Source of the DNA: Tritrichomonas foetus
Lineage: Eukaryota; Parabasalia; Tritrichomonadida; Tritrichomonadidae
Length of the DNA stretch: 62,626 nucleotides
Reading direction: 5' to 3'
Assembly (NCBI GenBank): GCA_001839685.1
Contig: MLAK01000551.1
Coordinates: 46,657 to 109,282, forward strand
Shown here: positions 21,367 through 30,600 of the stretch, one piece after another
How the letters are laid out: the number at the start of each line of letters is the position of its first letter
Position numbering within the stretch: the first letter of the stretch is position 1
Translations under genes and position numbers: made by a program
The notes under the pieces: generated by a model
The model's input: the letters and a program-made list of their open reading frames with translations, nothing else
Told to the model about the DNA's origin: nothing
Database searches by the model: none

Positions 21367-21714
21367 TCATGTCGAATTAAGAATTTGACCATCTTCAGAT
21401 TTCACTACAAATTCATGCAAATGTGGTTCAATTTTATCCCAATTTAATTCGATCCATTTCATGATCAGTTTTTTCGATTTTTTCTCTTCCCTCGTGAGCG
21501 TGAGATTCTCTACTTCAGCTATGCGTTTCATAATTGCCTTTATCACCGGCTGTCTCGGGTTTGAAAATCTTCTCATAAATTCTTTGCATTTTTCGCTCGA
21601 TTTTGGATCGAAATCACCTAGTTTTGCTATAATTTTTTCTTTGTCGGTTTCTTTTGGCGCCTGGTCGAGTTTCTTCGGTCTTCCGATCTTTTTGAGTTGT
21701 GAATCAGAACTCAT
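21367..21714 (-). CDS. Small basic AT-hook-like protein, unassigned
   Basis: 115 aa from the ATG at 21712-21714. The N-terminus carries KKIGRPKKLD (8-17), close to an AT-hook GRP core flanked by lysines, followed by a highly charged helical region (residues 22-100). Composition is protein-like and distinctly less AT-biased than surrounding DNA, which supports a real gene. It could be a small chromatin-associated protein, but the single GRP core is weak evidence. I do not recognise the family. Confidence 0.65.
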   Translation of the reverse strand: MSSDSQLKKIGRPKKLDQAPKETDKEKIIAKLGDFDPKSSEKCKEFMRRFSNPRQPVIKAIMKRIAEVENLTLTREEKKSKKLIMKWIELNWDKIEPHLHEFVVKSEDGQILNST

Positions 21715-22042
21715 TTGGATAGACGGAAAATTTTAACGCATTTTTTTTTATTTCAATAGAAAAAATTGACTTGTCAATCAATTATTTTACATAAAAGAAA
21801 AATGTCGATATATTTTTGCCAGATATGTCATATTTTTTTTTCTTTTTTACAATCAACAGTAAATTAAAAGGTCAAATGTCGTCAACAAAAGTGATTATCA
21901 AGGTCAATTTATAATCTAATTTTTTAAGGTCAATTTTTATTATAATTTCCTATTAAAAATTGAAAATATACTTTTTTTCTATCCATCTTTCAAAATTTAA
22001 TGATAGCTTTTTCAGTATTTTTAGACATCAATTTACACAAAA

Positions 22043-22083
<41 letters not shown>

Positions 22084-22159
22084 AGAAGAAATATGTTTAT
22101 GGCGTAGTAACTTTTTGTAACAAAAAATGCCATTTTTTTTGTATTGGCAATATCTCATC
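21715..22159. other. Intergenic with T38 homopolymer
   Basis: Holds a 38-base uninterrupted T tract at 22045-22082 and is otherwise AT-rich. A plus-strand frame across the tract merely encodes poly-Phe and is not credible. Confidence 0.6.
22045..22082. repeat. T38 homopolymer tract
   Basis: Thirty-eight consecutive T residues on the plus strand, by far the longest homopolymer in the window, about 85 bases before the ATG of the channel relic. It may be a slippage product or the tail of an insertion: read on the minus strand it is an A38 tract. No target-site duplication is obvious. Confidence 0.9.
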
Positions 22160-22167
22160 ATTAAACA
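22158..22167 (+). promoter_or_regulatory. Initiator-like motif of the broken channel gene
   Basis: TCATTAAACA lies directly before ATG 22168, giving a predicted leader of 8 nt. The initiator looks intact although the gene behind it is broken, so the locus may still be transcribed. Confidence 0.4.
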
Positions 22168-23411
22168 ATGTTTCCACAAGATTTATTGAATGATATTCCA
22201 AATCCTAAAATGTATGAAATTCCAGGTGTTCTCATGGACACAGATTCAATTCCATATTTAATCAATGATGTGATTGAATCAAAAGAAGATAAAATCTTTC
22301 TCAAGTCTCCTGTTCGTCAGCCACATGATATTATGATCATCCAATTTGAGAGCTATCATGAATCAACTACAATTGGCAAATGAAACGATTCATCCATCAA
22401 AAATAAATTTTCATCAGGGATTAGTTTTTTTGATGTGGTTAAGAAATATAGTCAAGACAAAACCATTGAGAATGCTGCTAAATAGCAATTTTTTGCACCT
22501 TTAGTGAATTCAATTTTTTTTTCAATATTTCATTACTGCTGTTATCCTTTTTAATACTATTATTATTTGTTTTGGAACTAATGAAAAAATTTTCAGATCA
22601 AATCCGGGTTTGTTCCAAATTGGAGACTCAGTTTGTACTGTAATTTTCACAATTGAAATTATTACTTGATTTGCTTATGAAAAGAATGATTTTTGGTTTT
22701 CTGGATGGAATTAATTTGATATGATTATTGTGATATTTGCTTATGTTACTCGTTCTGTTTCACAGTGGACTTCCGGTTTTCGAGTTTTACGAATTTTCAA
22801 GGTTTTTCGAATCATCAAAAGCTTTTATTCAATCAAACAATTAAATAAGATTTTTTCCGCATTCCTTTTCTCATTAAAAGATAATTTTAATGTTTTAGTT
22901 CTCGTAGTTCCTTTTTTAATTTGTGCTGCATTTATTGGGCACAGCTTTTTTTCTACATATTCAGATTTCTGGTTTGGAACGATACCGAAAACAATGTGGA
23001 CTTTAGTTATTTATCTCACGCAAGATGGATGGCTTGATTCATACAACGAATTATTAGACCAAGGTCAAATCTATCTTGCAATGGTTTTCGTTTTCATATT
23101 CGTGTGGATCGGTGCTATTATTTTGATCAATACACTAGTTGGTGTTTCATGCAATTCTGTGGGCGTGGGATTGAAGAAGAAAATGTAACCCAAAAAAACC
23201 TAAGCATTTGGTGAAATCTTTACGAACACCACCTTTACAAAGTGATCGCTTATGGGAAACATAGGTGCCACTTGAACTACCTTTAAAAGGAGCAATTAAT
23301 CAGGTTTCACTTCAGAAAGCTAATTTGGTAATTGAATTAATGGAAGAAAACTTAAAGGAGTATGATGACTTAGTGACGAATTATTCCAAGTTTTTGAAAA
23401 ATCAACAATGA
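22168..23411 (+). pseudogene. Broken CatSper-like voltage-gated cation channel
   Basis: A single six-segment ion-transport domain can be followed across three frames. From ATG 22168, 71 codons run to TGA 22381; the frame then continues with TAG and TAA stops, shifts by one base near 22530-22560 into S1 and S2-like hydrophobic helices, contains TGA and TAA before a FDMIIVIFAYV S3, and then runs openly as S4 (FRVLRIFKVFRIIKS), S5, a pore loop containing TQDGW, and S6. After 23188 another frame supplies a helical tail ending at about 23409-23411. The TQDGW pore and single-domain size fit CatSper-type calcium channels, which are multi-copy in trichomonads. At least four stops and two frameshifts rule out a full-length product; a 155-codon S4-S6 fragment (22721-23188) remains open. 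Confidence 0.85.
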
Positions 23412-23736
23412 AAAATAGATAATGAATAATTTGAAAAATTTGGGCTTTTTATAAAAATTAAGATATTTTTTCCTTTTTTCTGTTTTGGTTTGGTGCTAAA
23501 CCATCCAAAAAAAATCAAAAATATTAAGATTTATTTCATGATCAATAATCATTAATCTATTGAATTTAATGAAGGGTTAAAGAATTCAAAAAATGACCAG
23601 TTATATATTCGATTTGATGGGATAGTCATTCAAAAAAAATCGATAAAGTTTAGAATTCCTAAGAAAAAATTCAATTTTGCAATTATTTTCTGAACAATTT
23701 TGATTGCATTCAATTTTTCAGAAGAAAATTTTTTAG
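23412..23736. other. Intergenic, nothing seen
   Basis: AT-rich spacer between the channel relic and the Myb gene. TCAATTTTTCAG just before ATG 23737 is a possible initiator. Confidence 0.5.
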
Positions 23737-24702
23737 ATGAAGAAACACCTAGGTGCTTCAAATCTCATCGAAATAGGAATTTCTTATATTGATCAAATGC
23801 ATATTCAAATAGATTTAATAACAAGAGAGAAATTGATTAATGCTATCTCTGATTTTGTAAATAATTCTATGGATTATGAAGTTGCATCAAAGGTTTTTCA
23901 CTCATATATGAAATCAACTGATATTATTGATCATATGAAAGAGATTTGTGATGTTGCTAATGAAGAAGGAAAGCCGATTTGTCCAAAACACTTTTTCGAA
24001 AATTCTTTTTGTGGTAATCAAATATGGACACATATTGAAGATGTACGATTATTAGCAGGTATTTATAAATTTGGACTTAATAATTGGAATTCTGTTGCCC
24101 AATTTGTTGGAAGTGGAAAAACAAGTACTCAAGCATGGCGAAGGTGGGCACGTGTTCTAAATCCAAAAATATCTAAAGAGGCATGGACGAACAAAGAAGA
24201 TAAAAAATTGATTGCTTTGGTGAACAACCTTGGTGAAAGAAATTGGCTGAAAATTTCTCAACTGATTGGAAACAGAAGTGATATTCAATGTCGTTATCGT
24301 TACTTTCAGATCCAGAAACACATTTCATTTAATGAATCTAGAAACTGTTCTTTTCCGAAACCAACAGAACGAGCACAATCATATAAACAATCATTTCTAA
24401 ACTCAACAAAAAAATTATCCAAGTTAGTATATTTTAATGATTCCAATTATGAACCACGTCCACAATTCAACAAGGAAACACACATGCAATTAGAAAATTT
24501 ATTTCAAATGCTTTCATTGCCAGAAATTAGGATGCCAATCCCACATTACAACACATCAAATCATGAAAATGGTTCTTTTACTTCTTTCAAAGAAAATGAA
24601 AGATTCTTAACTGAGCAAAGAATTGCAAGTGATTTAAAAGTCTCAAATAATTTGCGAACCAGTAATATTTATTGCAAAGATCAAAGTTTATTAGATATTT
24701 AA
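23737..24702 (+). CDS. Two-repeat Myb-like DNA-binding protein
   Basis: 321 aa from ATG 23737. An N-terminal helical domain (about residues 1-75) precedes two Myb/SANT repeats: R2-like about 95-142 (QIWTHIEDVRLL..NNWNSVAQ..AWRRWARVL) and R3-like about 146-192 (KEAWTNKEDKKL..RNWLKISQ..QCRYRYFQI). The third aromatic of the second repeat is Tyr or Phe rather than Trp. A Ser/Asn-rich tail follows. A helical N-terminal region plus two Myb repeats is a common layout among trichomonad Myb proteins. It is probably a nuclear transcription factor; targets unknown. Confidence 0.88.
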   Translation: MKKHLGASNLIEIGISYIDQMHIQIDLITREKLINAISDFVNNSMDYEVASKVFHSYMKSTDIIDHMKEICDVANEEGKPICPKHFFENSFCGNQIWTHIEDVRLLAGIYKFGLNNWNSVAQFVGSGKTSTQAWRRWARVLNPKISKEAWTNKEDKKLIALVNNLGERNWLKISQLIGNRSDIQCRYRYFQIQKHISFNESRNCSFPKPTERAQSYKQSFLNSTKKLSKLVYFNDSNYEPRPQFNKETHMQLENLFQMLSLPEIRMPIPHYNTSNHENGSFTSFKENERFLTEQRIASDLKVSNNLRTSNIYCKDQSLLDI

Positions 24703-25160
24703 AAGAATTTTCCATCGATTATCTCGTTGGATAAAAGTCTTAATTTTGCTCTATTCAACCAATTATAAAAAAAAATCAATTCTTGATGAACTATAAAACT
24801 TCAATCATGTGCATATCACTTTAAAAACTGTTGTTGTTACACTTTACTTAAAGAACATTAAATCTAAGAATAACAAGCGGTATTATAGACTAAACTATCA
24901 TTTCACTAAGCTTTATATAGATTTGTTTTATAGTGTATTACAAGAATATTCACATATATTTTCATGAATTTTCTGAATCAAAGATATGATTCTAAATGTA
25001 AGTGAGCTATCTTTTCACAGATATTTTCTAGATATCATTCTTTGGAACTTTATGTTTCTCAAACTGTTCTCAAAAGTGAAATAAATTAATTAAAAATGTA
25101 AGATAGCCCTTTATAATGATATTTATGAAAATTTTTTTCTTCAATTATTCAATCCAGCAA
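24703..25160. other. Intergenic, no gene seen
   Basis: AT-rich DNA without a supported frame, between the Myb gene and decayed minus-strand fragments. Confidence 0.5.
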
Positions 25161-26078
25161 TCACATGCTTAACTCGATTATATCCTGTGATATTATGATA
25201 TGATTTGCATATTTGTGAAGCCATATGATACTTTTTAATATCATGATAATTTTTCGAAGTGAATCAGTGAATTCATGGGCATTTAAACATCTCCATCTTT
25301 TGAACAAGATATCATCTTTTGAAGATTCATTCATTCTCATTGCATCTACATACATATCAGAAATTGATTCAATTCCATATTTATCACCAATTTCCAATAT
25401 AAACATTCACAATTTCTTTTTCTTTTAATTATCTTTAAGTGAATATTTTTTTATCAATCATTTTAGCAACATCCATAAGAAATAAAAAATTCCCTTCATA
25501 ATAACAAGTCTCTAAAAGATTTGTTATCAATTTTTTCTTCTTCGTTGTGAATATAATCTCCAAGAATTAAAGACTTTCTAAGTAAATATGAACAACGTAA
25601 AACAGAGGAATCTGAAAGAATCAATAATTTTTCTTCATGCATTTCCCCATTATTTCAGATTTTATAAGCATTTATTACCTATTTTATTGGAATGAGAGTT
25701 ATTTGCAGTTCAAGAACATCTTCCTTATAAATTTCAGCATGCAATTTCTGATAAAAATGATAAGCAAAAGTCAGCCAGGATTTCATTGCATTTCTCAAAT
25801 AAAACTTTCGATTAATGACACATCATTTTCCATCCCAATATTGATCTCATTTTATAACATATATTACTTACATATGCATGATTTTTTGTGAAGCCAAAGG
25901 AATTAAATATTTGACTTGTTATCATGTGATCAAATCCTTGTTTGAACCGAGGAATGATGCCAATTCTAATATCATACAATAAAAGGTTTCTCAACTCTGT
26001 TGAATCATTCATTAAGGATGATTTCACAAGATAATTAAACGTTTTCTTACAGGACTCCGGAAAAATCAATGCCAGCAT
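25161..26078 (-). pseudogene. Decayed helical solenoid (ARM-like) gene fragments
   Basis: Two open fragments on the same strand, about 26078-25812 (88 codons, including IPRFKQGFDHMIT) and 25406-25161 (81 codons, including EIGDKYGIESISDMYVDAM), are linked by protein-like pieces in shifting frames: NRKFYLRNAMKSW near 25800, EEKLLILSDSSVLRCSYLL near 25620 and LLETCYYEGNFLFLMDVAKM near 25480. The short amphipathic helices in regular succession resemble the trichomonad armadillo-type solenoids. Several frameshifts and stops break the series. The assignment to ARM repeats is inference; that this is one decayed gene is better supported than its family. Confidence 0.45.
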
Positions 26079-26723
26079 TCCAGTTGATAATGCAATAACA
26101 CATTTTCTTGAACAAAAAGAATTAAAAAGTCTATCTTGGATTATTTATTTTTCATTCAATGGAAAGTGTCTGGTTTTTTCAAAAGAATAATCATATTCAA
26201 TTTATTCGAATTTCTGGTTTCTTTTCTGCACATTACTTTAAAACCTCTGTAAATAATATTAATTCTTTTTTCTATCTTTTTCTATACTATCACCTAAAAA
26301 TAAATTTATACTCATATTTACAACATCAACCAACCATTTATTTTTTAATGCTTGGGAAAAATAAACTTCAGAAAACAAAGAACTTTTTCAAACTAATGAA
26401 TCACTTTATTTGAAAAAGTTTGGATTTTGGACGAAAGTAAGAAAAATCTACAATTAAATAATGTTACAAAACATTTAATATGCGTATTATAATAATAATC
26501 TTCATCATGATGATATTTTCAAAAGATCACAATCAAAGAAAATAATTTTCAAAGATCCCCAACATCATAATTCCAATAAACCTTTCATAGTCATCATATA
26601 ATCAAAGTTCATAATCCTATTCTAATCGATATATATATATTTATATATGTATATTTCATTCCATTTTTTTTGTTTCTATTTTTTTTTTTTCTCTTTTTGT
26701 GACAAAGAAAAAGTTTAACTTTT
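26079..26723. other. Intergenic, no gene seen
   Basis: A plus-strand frame at 26159-26413 has no recognisable features. A short AT dinucleotide stretch lies near 26629-26653. Nothing else seen. Confidence 0.5.
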
Positions 26724-27251
26724 TCATTGTCCATATTTTGAATACTTTACATCTTCTTTTTTAAGTTTATTTGTAAGGCTCGGTAGTTTGGAAAGTTGGT
26801 CATAAACATGATCTGCGATTGTTTCACCTCCTTCTTTACACCAAATTTCGACCATATACGATTCGTTTAACCGTTTTGGGCTGATTTTGATTCCGCATAT
26901 TTTATCGTTGATTGAGCTGTTATTGTTGCCTATTGTACCTCCAAAAGCGACTAGGAGTAAATCTCGCCATACATCGTTAACTATTTCTGTTTTTACTAAG
27001 AATTCGTATGAGCCACCATTTTTATTATTCGGGTCTTCCCAGGCTGGCTTGATTCCGTTCTGGAAGAATCCGATTGATCCGTACTTGCCTTGGTTTCGCT
27101 TTATTTCGTTCATTTTCGGAAGGGTTTTGTAATATTGATAAAGGTTGTCGAGCGTGTTAACTGTTCCTATTTCCTCGATTGTGTATCGGCTTTGACCCGT
27201 TGTAAAGTCGAGAATGACGAGCCAGAAGGTCCATTTTTTATCGGAACTCAT
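26724..27251 (-). CDS. eIF4E-family cap-binding protein
   Basis: 175 aa from the ATG at 27249-27251, the core size of eIF4E. Recognisable landmarks are WTFWLVILD (7-15), the cap-clamp segment FFQNGIKPAWEDPNNKNGG (62-80) with Trp71-Glu72 matching human Trp102-Glu103, VWRDLLLVAFGG (94-105), NDKICGIKIS and VEIWC. The positions of human Trp56 and Trp73 appear to be Tyr23 and Tyr38. Trp56 forms half of the aromatic sandwich around the m7G cap; Tyr there is typical of class II members such as 4EHP. Trp73 is normally used for eIF4G/4E-BP binding. It should bind mRNA caps in the cytoplasm, either as a translation factor or as a repressor-type homologue. Confidence 0.9.
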   Translation of the reverse strand: MSSDKKWTFWLVILDFTTGQSRYTIEEIGTVNTLDNLYQYYKTLPKMNEIKRNQGKYGSIGFFQNGIKPAWEDPNNKNGGSYEFLVKTEIVNDVWRDLLLVAFGGTIGNNNSSINDKICGIKISPKRLNESYMVEIWCKEGGETIADHVYDQLSKLPSLTNKLKKEDVKYSKYGQ

Positions 27252-27651
27252 TGTATTTTCTAAATTTTTTTTGGGGTAGTCCCAAAAATTGGGTCATACC
27301 CCAAAAATTGACCTATTTTTTTTCCCAAAATTTTCATGTCAAAGTTTTTTGACATCACATAACAATTAAGATCAATAAAATTGGAGATGAAAATCAATCA
27401 TTATTAAAGTGCGACCAGTTAATCAGTCAGCATTTAAAGTCAAATGAAAAGTCAAATTAACGAAAAGTATTCACGGACAAATTTACATCACAAAAATATG
27501 AGCACATTATGTGAAATTTTTTCATAACATTTTCCATTAATTTTACATATTATTCATTCATTAAAATCATTCACTCAGTGATAAAATTTTTAAAACTAAC
27601 AAAAAAGTGAGGTAAAAAAAGTCTAAAAATATTATTTACATAAAAACAAGC
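27252..27651. other. Intergenic, nothing seen
   Basis: AT-rich spacer between two minus-strand genes. The first about 80 bases contain short inverted A/T-rich runs with CCCC/GGGG (27275-27330), nothing more. Confidence 0.45.
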
Positions 27652-30600
27652 TTATTTTTTCGTGACTGATGCTTTTGCATTTGAAAGATTAACTTTTGCA
27701 ATTTTGGCGATTTTTCTCACCAGTTTGCAAATTCTTGGTCTTTTATCGTTTATGAATGGCATTAAATCGGGCATCATTTTGGTCAAATGCCAAACTATGC
27801 AATTTTCACTATCTCCAATTTTCCGTGGGGGACAGTTTGCTTTAATGAGAAACCTTAGAAGTTCTAAAAATGGTTTGTCTTTCTTCGAAAGAGGAGAAAT
27901 TAGATTTCGAATATTTTCCAAAACATCATCAAAGAAGATGTCTGAGATTTCTGCGGAAAATCCTGTGGATTCAGGATCACAAAATTGTGACCAAATTGTC
28001 TTCAAAACTTCGAAATTCTTCGAATTTTGGGAAATAAAATTAATTTGCTTTTCTACAGCTATTATTGTTAGTGCTCGTGAGGTTTGAGTATTTTCACTCT
28101 TACCATCGTTTTTATTGGAATTAGAACTATTGATCGATGATGTATTTTTCGTATTTTCTAGGGGTTCATTCGTAATTGGTAATGTTGATGTAGATGAAGT
28201 TGTTGAATTAGAACGAGAGGTTTCTTGGATCGAGACAATAGCAAAACATTCAAAAAGTTTTACATTACTGGATTTGAAATCATAAGCAAGAAGCTTTGTA
28301 AGCGTTTTTTCAGCTTCTTGTAAACTATAAATAGGTCTACAATCAATAAACAATTGTTCCTTATCAACACAGTCAAATTCTAGAATAATGTTCAAATTCT
28401 TTAATAATTCCAACCTAACACATTTCACTTCATTTTCGGCAATCATATCAACAAAGCCTTTACAGATGATTGTTGAAATAGGTTTCTCAATTGGAAATAA
28501 TGCCGATAGTGATTCTATTCCCTTTTCAGTTGATATATTAATAAATTGCTCAGAAATCAATTTTTTACACATTTTTGAAATTACTTCAATCCAAACCTTG
28601 ATTGTTTTTTCATTTAAATAAGGCTTTTGTGATACAAGAATCTTAGAAACATAACGACCAATGTATGAAAGTACTAAAGATTGCGGTGGTTCTCTTCTTA
28701 AATAAGTATTTAATGCAGATGCAAATGAAATGGTTAAAAAATCTCGAGTTTGAACATTAAATTGGGATACATTAAAACATTCTTCGTAGAATTGATAAGC
28801 ATTTGCATTAATTTCTTGATCAAGACATTGTGAAAGGAACGCTTCATGTTTTCCAATAATCAATTCCCAGAAATTAGCAGTGAATTGGTGAACTTTTACG
28901 AAATCATCCCAAAATGAAATTGCACAATGACTCATTTCTTGAAGAATTAATTGCTGAACACTCCACATTGCTTGTGGGAAATCTGCCATCGCCATTAACT
29001 GATTAATAAAGCAATTTTGAATTAAATGAACGAAAATTTCTTTCGGTAAATTACTTGCATTTGTACTTAGTAAACTAAAGAAAGTTCGAACAGCACAAAT
29101 GGCAACATCATTTCGAGAATCACTAAAAAGAATAATTGTTTCACTCAAAATTAGTTTCCAATAAGATGGATTGGTTTTCACAAAAGGAATAACAACCCAG
29201 AGAAGCCCCAGTGATGAAAGTGCAACATTTATTTCAACTTTCTGAGAGGCATATTCAAAAATAATTTTGATTAATTCATCAACAGAGTCAGGTTTCAATT
29301 TCATAAATTGATCATTACAAATAACATTCAAAATACTAAAAGAAATAGTTATTACTGCATCATCATAGAAATGAATACACTTTAGAATAAAAGGCCATCC
29401 ATTTTTAATTGAACTATTCATAACTAATGATCGTAATTCACTAAGTAGAATTGAGCGATATTTGGTGGAAATATTGGATTCTTTTGAAAGTAAATCCGAA
29501 ACAAGTTTTAATAAAATCGATTCAGATGTTTCATTGAAACATTTTGTTAAGCATTCAACAATAAGTGAATACGATGCATTTCGTGTTTCAATATCTTCTA
29601 ATCGAGTCATTAAAATAGGTAAAATTGCTTTAAATATCGAGTCAAATCGACACTTATTAGCAACTAAAACTGATGCAACAAAAGAAATGCAAAATGAATT
29701 ACCTTTAATAACAGATGAACAAAGCCTTTGAACTTCACAAGTTTCTAATCGTACAGAAAAAGTAGGATCAATCTTATTTTCAGGAATTGCGGAAAAAGTC
29801 ATAAATAATCTCAAAAACAAACGAGTAAATAGTCTTGGATTTGAATTTAAAAGAGTGATTAAGAGCTTATAAGCTAGTTCATGTTTTTTCTTGAAAAATA
29901 AACCTTTTTTATTCTTGTGGAGTAGAGTATTTGATAAAACTTCGATTGGAATTGGTTCTTCCTTAGAAATTCTTTGTTTTGCTGCAATTCCACATAAAAT
30001 TCGTAGAACTAAAGCACGTCCTTCTTGAATGGAATTAATCATAAAAATATTCAGCATTTGATGAAAAGCATTAAAAATAAAGGTACATGATTCCTCATCT
30101 GCATAACGAGTTGCTTTAACTAGTATAGTTAATAATCGTGGCCATATTAGGGTTGCCATTGCATTCACTGTTTCATGATCATTATAACACGGATCATCTT
30201 CAATTGTTGAATAATGTCTCACACTTTTTGTTGGCCTTAAATTTCCTTTTTGTGTAAAAGGTGAATTTGAACCAGATGGAGAATTAACAAAGGAACTGAA
30301 CCCATTAATTAGTCCATTCATCTGTCTACCGCTACTAAACGAATAGCTAAACGAACTGTTTAATGAATTATTAAACGAATTACTAAATGAATTACTAAAT
30401 GAGTCATTTAATGAGCTGTCCAATGATATATCGAATGAATTATTTTGTGTATCATTTAAGGTTTTATTTGGTGATTTGCTTGAGTTTTTGTTGAGTTTGT
30501 TGAAGGAGTGAGTTTCTGGTGATTCCAATTTTGTATATAGTGAATCAGATGAAGAGTATTTGGTAGCCTTAGGTGGCATAAATGATTGTGAAGAAAGTGA

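Noticed and set aside
21960..22193. 77-codon frame encoding poly-Phe
   Set aside because: It is merely the translation of the T38 tract.
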